From positions 62,001 through 126,000 of the forward strand of contig NZ_BAABAQ010000009.1 of the NCBI RefSeq assembly GCF_039537505.1: 64,000 nt of DNA. Reading direction: 5' to 3'. The stretch is from Streptosporangium oxazolinicum. Its GTDB lineage: Bacteria; Actinomycetota; Actinomycetes; Streptosporangiales; Streptosporangiaceae. Position 1 is the stretch's first letter. Each line of letters starts with the position of its first letter. The notes under the pieces were generated by a model. That model ran no database searches. It was given only the letters and a program-made list of their open reading frames with translations, and had not been told where the DNA came from. The position numbers and the translations under genes are program-made. This document shows, one piece after another, positions 60,901 to 64,000 of the stretch.

Positions 60901-61398
60901 ACTCAGGCGCTTCGTGCTCGTCCGATGGGTTCCACGACGCTGACGGCGGCACTGCTTCCAGTCCTGTCGAAACACCAGCAGAAGGAGGCCACCGTCGCGC
61001 TGTGCCGGGAGGTCTTCTTCGACCCCGGGCGGACGGTGGACGAACTTCTCAAGGCTGTGCACGCCTGGATTCTGGTGGCCGGGCCGGAGTCGGTTCCGCA
61101 GATCATGTCACTGATCGAGGCGGTGTGTGGGCTCTCCGGTGACGAGTGCGCCAGGCTGGCCGGACTCCTGAGAGCCAAAGGCGAGGTGGGCGCCGCCAAC
61201 TCGCTTTGGTGCGCTGTGAGCGTGCAGCCCACCCTCTCGTCGGAACTCCGCTGGCGGGCGGTCGAACAGCTTCTGGACGTGGGCGCTGCCGAGAAGGCGG
61301 CCACCACATTGAAGGCGGCACTCGCGACCACGTCCGACGAGGTCGAAAGTGTGCGCCTCCGCCAACTTCTCGGTTGGGTCGAGCCCGCTTTGTCCTGA
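57955..61398 (+). CDS. NACHT-domain STAND NTPase
   Basis: This 1147-residue protein has an N-terminal about 160-residue helical domain (PRKHDREKYVELQELV, VYEFFRRERLLDWQTTA) that may bind DNA or partners. A NACHT NTPase follows: Walker A TGGPGTGKTTLG near residue 199, Walker B WLVVVDGLDEVAS near 280, and VITSRPLP downstream. The C-terminal half is a long helical repeat array (AVELARRILGG units) fit for sensing. Bacterial NACHT proteins include anti-phage defence systems, but many actinobacterial ones are uncharacterised. GTG 57955 follows GGGAGGGA. GC is lower than in the left part of the window. Confidence 0.87.
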   Translation: MPPGRPRKHDREKYVELQELVCWFERHAEFSNPRSLLSASARRGFPLPKNGVYEFFRRERLLDWQTTALMADALGQEAGTVQELWQRARQSMRTKQPPWQAGAASWDNLPTPEGWLRELLIGQRDAPDRFPYRLLDVSPPLLSEVYVEQDVQPAVTRGSHDGSAEKHPRAAPPAVGKSLRQVLSEHDHLFITGGPGTGKTTLGRHLIWQIAQAWLSELGDEVAWCAEPVVGVRITAADVLAARSWAEALVSASWASALTEPIDPRIFGGRTHGTRWLVVVDGLDEVASPENREVVLRALAARVEHGSAYRLVITSRPLPQEELKPFQARSVGFYTLSGFDGAQQRAFAERWFAAQKIKDPAKAVTAFLEEVEIAGLVELIKVPLFATIAATFYTRKPGRSLPRGRIELYEKFLEELSDVRSHRADIHGRLRVRWEELGCAGTMNWIIANQERLRLHLAQVETGRQPLTLDSAVGWLRANMPEGLRLRDGMEGDLGRLLAETGVLVFDGTELSFLHRSFAEFIAARQEAAGISAEFPGLVAWMERVQAETSRNYVFFTLAHWVRQQGNDASTVVRLLLAENLQYRVMALRLVTAGVPMGAELEGAVIDRVLSEPFESRGRRYSRPDHELFTELTELRGNERLAELLQRLSRTHGLPIAFRSSAAAAYARVADLPGGVRLLHELADRVDDPEGLIGIVRHLAVLDAPATEARIQLLRRAVDGDEAWWRVKAMWELIELGENEGAVELARFILGGGEQNGSLLESAGDIWLAVEGESAAPEIVRVAADRKWNNEWAHAGLAKLLFYAGDAVAAEPHAREVLLKSATDDDIREVVEAWIETEGADGAEKIVAVFDGFINWNIDERSRVARQLLELGHPEAAVELARRILGGPEKPSSHDASWAVEVLLSALGESVIDEALHWLNEHSVEPGKLHMLTQQMIEEGFAAAACVLARRTMNFAGATEETFTWAADILLIHVGSKASEEITQALRARPMGSTTLTAALLPVLSKHQQKEATVALCREVFFDPGRTVDELLKAVHAWILVAGPESVPQIMSLIEAVCGLSGDECARLAGLLRAKGEVGAANSLWCAVSVQPTLSSELRWRAVEQLLDVGAAEKAATTLKAALATTSDEVESVRLRQLLGWVEPALS

Positions 61399-61613
61399 AT
61401 GGCAACGCGGCATGACGATCTTGGCACATGGCGGTGACAGGCCGTGTGTGCTTGTGCGGTCGGCTCGGGGCGCGGTGTCGGTGTCGGTGTCGGCCCGTTT
61501 CCCCGAGTCGCCGTCCCGAACCCGCCGTGCGCCTTTCAACGCAACGGGCTCTCCACGTGTCTTGCCCGGTGGTCAGCTTGTCGCCGCCGGTTCGATGGTC
61601 CACGGAGTGGGAA

Positions 61614-61733
61614 TGGCCGCTCCGCGGCCACAGCGTGGAAGTCCTACTCAGGATCTATGCCAAATGCATCGTTGGCCAGGAGGAGGTGGCCAAGCAGCGG
61701 ATCTCCGACGCGCTAAGGGAGGGCGAAGAGTGA
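61614..61733 (+). pseudogene. Tyrosine-recombinase (integrase) C-terminal remnant
   Basis: The frame ends GHSVEVLLRIYAKC followed by IVGQEEVAKQRISDAL. This matches the C-terminal box of actinobacterial phage or ICE integrases (GHS...YAKC, with its catalytic Tyr). Nothing integrase-like precedes about 61610, so only the last about 35-40 residues survive. Its position just before a terminator and a tRNA-end-like sequence is that of int next to att in integrated elements. Confidence 0.72.
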
Positions 61734-61812
61734 CTTAAAGCCGGTCCATAAAATTGAGCACGTATCCAGCGCCAAGGCCCGCCATTGGCTGCGCACACCG
61801 GCTACATCAAGG

Positions 61813-61851
61813 AAGCCCCTGCCCAGCGTTTCGCTGCTCAGGGGCTTTTTT
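61813..61851 (+). terminator. Rho-independent terminator with T tract
   Basis: AAGCCCCTG pairs with CAGGGGCTT, with an inner AGCG/CGCT stem, followed by TTTT. This is the only classical T-tailed terminator seen in the window, and it lies directly after the integrase remnant. Confidence 0.88.
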
Positions 61852-61875
61852 CCTTGTTACGTGCGAGACCTGTAC

Positions 61876-61893
61876 CTGCAGGATTCGAACCAT
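61876..61893 (-). other. tRNA 3'-end-like sequence, candidate att remnant
   Basis: On the minus strand the segment reads GGTTCGAATCCTGCAGG, a T-loop with 3' stem as found in tRNA genes. No matching acceptor or T-stem 5' half is present upstream, so it is not an intact tRNA. It is probably the attachment-site copy left by the element whose integrase remnant lies next to it. Confidence 0.55.
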
Positions 61894-61981
61894 CGATCTC
61901 CCATGTTTTGAACGGAGATCGGCTGTCATTGGGCGAACACAAGGAAAGGGTAATTTCTGTAAAAGAGTGTCGCTGAGAACG

Positions 61982-62755
61982 TCAGTTAGTGGCCGAGCTG
62001 GCTGTGTCGGCTACCTCAAGAGTTGCGCGATCAATCCAGCGAGAAAGCAGGCTGAAGGCAGCGATGGATTCCAGCGCTTCTTGCTCCTCAACGTCGTGAT
62101 CGTCGTCAGCTAGATGTGCTACTGGATTGCGTACTGCCGAAAATAGGCCGCATCCAAATTGAATGGCCCCTACCTGTACACTTTTGAAGTGGTCTGGGTC
62201 CTCCTTGGAAGCGAGGCGCAGTCGAGGGCGGTTAACTTCAGGGTCCTCAATGCTGAAGGCCTGCTGTACCGCCTTGCCTTCTGACACGTCATGACGCCCC
62301 AGCTTCTTTCTTAACCGTGAATTTACATTGGTAGCTGCTGCATGAATAGCTGCCCGGTAGTTTCCGCTCTCCCAATGCGGACGGGCGGCGTCCCACACCC
62401 ATGGGTGAAGGGACTCTGCGGATATTGTCGGACCACGATTATCGTCACCGATGTTCGCGGCAATCTCTTCGGAGCGTTGGACGAGTGGGATCAACTCGTT
62501 TAATAGCTCGCGAAGCTCCTTCACTTGTACCGCGAATGATCGGTCCATGGAGAAATTAAACTGCTCGGAGGGGAAAGCGGCGAGAATTGCCTGTCGAACG
62601 ACCGATGCTTGGCGTCGCACGTCTTCTTCGGTCGCGGCGAACCGGTAGATCGGCTGTTTGCTTCTTTCGCCTCTAGTCTCGTCGGTCTTCACGCGTTCAG
62701 ATATTTTGAGGAAACGGTCCCACTCCGCGAGTACCCACTCATAGTTGATTGGCAT
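61982..62755 (-). CDS. Ymh/TIGR02391-like protein with HEPN-type RNxxxH motif
   Basis: The 257-residue protein has an N-terminal helical part and a C-terminal TIGR02391/Hypoth_Ymh-like domain (LHPWVWDAARPHWESGNYRA, then AAATNVNSRLRKK). It ends with FGCGLFSAVRNPVAHL, where RNPVAH fits the Rx4H catalytic motif of HEPN nucleases. The family is uncharacterised but recurs in defence neighbourhoods. ATG 62755 has GGAGGA 5 nt upstream; upstream frames are not protein-like. It follows the ApeA-like gene by about 120 bp in the same direction. GC is near 52-55%, clearly lower than the left part of the window. Confidence 0.78.
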   Translation of the reverse strand: MPINYEWVLAEWDRFLKISERVKTDETRGERSKQPIYRFAATEEDVRRQASVVRQAILAAFPSEQFNFSMDRSFAVQVKELRELLNELIPLVQRSEEIAANIGDDNRGPTISAESLHPWVWDAARPHWESGNYRAAIHAAATNVNSRLRKKLGRHDVSEGKAVQQAFSIEDPEVNRPRLRLASKEDPDHFKSVQVGAIQFGCGLFSAVRNPVAHLADDDHDVEEQEALESIAAFSLLSRWIDRATLEVADTASSATN

Positions 62756-62874
62756 CATCGTCCTCCGCCTCATCGTGGGCAGCAATCTATCGGTGCCTTC
62801 GGCAGAGTGCGAGTGAGTTCTCTGTGCCAGCGCTCTTGATCCTTGCCGAAGTGACACGGCTCCTGCTTTGCAGA

Positions 62875-64000
62875 TCAGTCCTCAAGTGTGCTGCTCGCCG
62901 CAAGATGCTCAGTCGGCGGGCATGTGGGTTGGACCACGTAGATTGCGGGAAGCCACTGGCGAGCCTGTCTAAGCAGGGCACGATAGGGCTCATAGTTCTC
63001 GATTCGCTCCCTGAGTTTTGCAGGCTCCACTCCGGTCTGCAGTAGCAAAGCGGCGGCGAGGACCCAGTAGAGCGTTCTCAAGAGGATCACCTGCTCCTGC
63101 CATTCCTTGTCATCAGGCGCGTCGTCCCGACGTGGAGCCTGGTGAGCGAAGCCGTTGCGGACGGCCTTGATGCGATCCTCCCAACCTTTTGTGGTGTCAA
63201 GCTTCTGTTCTTCCTGGCTTGCGACCATTAGCCCAGCCGCTTGGGGGATCGCTTCGCGAGTGAGATTCGTGAGGTAGCGCAGCCTCTCGATGTAGGAGGG
63301 CGCATCGATGTGCATGAGCGCCTCGCTGACGCGCTCCTTCAGCTCTTCGGAAACCGCCTCCTTCGCTTGTTTCCTGGCCCTGTCCTTTTGGCCGCGGGTC
63401 ATTACTTGAGCCTTCGGCTGGAGTCGACGATGCAGCCCTTCTGCGGCGATGGTCATCTCAAGGAGCTGGCTCGGCAGAGGACGCTCGTGAGCGCTGATCG
63501 TCTCCGTCACGAGGGCCGGAATCGGGGATAGGTCCGCCGCGACCTCCAGCCATCTCGCTAGGTGATCAAGCGTGAGTCGATCACGAGCGAGAAAGACCTG
63601 GTACGCGTGAAGCAGATCGCCGCTGTCCTCCCGAAGCTGTGGATGCTGAACATCCACCCATTCCTTGTTCTCGTCCCGGAAGAGCTTCAGGTCGACAGGC
63701 GGGCAAGGGACCCCAATTGCCATAGTGAGAAGTTCGGTCATCGGTGTGACAAATCGCCGCCACCACTCGTCCACGGTGAGTCCAGCAGGTTCGTTAAGTC
63801 GCAACTCGACCGAGCGCTTGAACCCAGCTCCAAGGACTGTCGGTTCCTGGAGGTTGACCACCTCGTCAAGGACAAGTTCCCTACCGCCTGCCATTACGGC
63901 GGATGCTTGTTCGTGTTTTTCGTAGCGAGCGGTGATCTGGCTCCAGTCCTCCGCGAGCTCCATCGCGATGCCCGGCAGGTTCGCCCACGAGTCGAGGTGT
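62875..64000 (-). CDS. ApeA-like HEPN protein, 5' end beyond the window
   Basis: The visible 374 residues run open to the window edge; sequence upstream of ATG 63963 (LDSWANLPGI) still looks coding, so the true start is outside. The N-terminal part matches the ApeA pattern (LTVDEWWRRFVTPMTELLTM). The C-terminal helical HEPN domain contains DRIKAVRNGFAHQ, where RNGFAH is the Rx4H ribonuclease motif. ApeA is a known single-gene anti-phage system that blocks growth by RNA cleavage. The neighbouring Ymh-like gene with a second HEPN-type motif is not part of described ApeA. Low GC indicates transfer. Confidence 0.78.
   Translation of the reverse strand, partial: HLDSWANLPGIAMELAEDWSQITARYEKHEQASAVMAGGRELVLDEVVNLQEPTVLGAGFKRSVELRLNEPAGLTVDEWWRRFVTPMTELLTMAIGVPCPPVDLKLFRDENKEWVDVQHPQLREDSGDLLHAYQVFLARDRLTLDHLARWLEVAADLSPIPALVTETISAHERPLPSQLLEMTIAAEGLHRRLQPKAQVMTRGQKDRARKQAKEAVSEELKERVSEALMHIDAPSYIERLRYLTNLTREAIPQAAGLMVASQEEQKLDTTKGWEDRIKAVRNGFAHQAPRRDDAPDDKEWQEQVILLRTLYWVLAAALLLQTGVEPAKLRERIENYEPYRALLRQARQWLPAIYVVQPTCPPTEHLAASSTLED

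Noticed and set aside
61864..61940. Possible complete tRNA gene on the minus strand
   Set aside because: Only the T-loop and 3' stem are recognisable; the T-stem 5' side does not pair and no acceptor 5' strand is found, so it is listed only as a tRNA-end-like remnant.

Overview
The window is very GC-rich (well above 70% over most of its length). Many genes start without a Shine-Dalgarno sequence, at a start codon lying 6-7 nt after a TANNNT -10 box. The protein families (DUF1996, DUF6194, DedA, LuxR/GntR/WYL regulators, ECF sigma factor fused to GH128, DesK-type kinases) fit an actinomycete, most likely a Streptosporangiaceae-type organism such as Streptosporangium or Nonomuraea. The genus is inference. 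No rRNA, intact tRNA or CRISPR array was seen.

Left part (1-26 kb) is mostly chromosomal housekeeping and signalling. It holds the 3' part of clpB, a large LuxR ATPase regulator, an autoregulated-looking GntR repressor, an inositol-monophosphatase-type phosphatase, a stand-alone LanC-like protein and a beta-propeller glycosidase-like protein. These are followed by a sulfotransferase, a DUF305-like/ferric-reductase pair, a secreted DUF1996 protein, a membrane-tethered ECF sigma factor with an extracytoplasmic GH128 domain, YigZ, DedA and DUF6194. Next come a tandem-HTH MerR protein, a NarL-type two-component system preceded by a 38-codon leaderless ORF, two secreted wall enzymes (L,D-transpeptidase and M15 peptidase), a methyltransferase and a haloacid dehalogenase.

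Middle (26.5-32.2 kb) is accessory. An XRE-TPR regulator faces a 14-codon hydrophobic peptide ORF with a perfect Shine-Dalgarno. That ORF is coupled by ATGA to an unknown gene that runs into a frame-damaged B12-binding radical SAM gene, followed by a convergent nucleotidyltransferase. Beside it lies a patchwork duplication in which the 5' part of the M15 peptidase gene is fused in frame to the 3' end of the L,D-transpeptidase gene.

From 32.2 to 48.5 kb there is a two-gene toxin-like locus. The first gene encodes a giant (about 4,690 residue) Tc-toxin TcA-like protein with about 33 hemopexin-like repeats. It is followed by a 681-residue HExxH zinc-metalloprotease-like protein with an acidic, disordered N-terminus. 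No TcB or TcC gene is in the window, so the metalloprotease is a candidate separate cargo. This is the strongest candidate for an undescribed system.

From 48.6 to 57.3 kb ordinary genes resume: GNAT acetyltransferase, isochorismate synthase, secreted SGNH hydrolase, an ABC transporter/two-component operon, and an alpha/beta hydrolase divergent from a WYL regulator. From 57.6 kb to the right edge GC drops and a defence-like island appears: a small membrane protein divergent from a NACHT NTPase, an integrase C-terminal remnant, a terminator and a tRNA-3'-end-like sequence, then two consecutive genes whose products each carry an RNxxxH HEPN-type motif (a Ymh/TIGR02391-like protein and an ApeA-like protein cut by the window edge).
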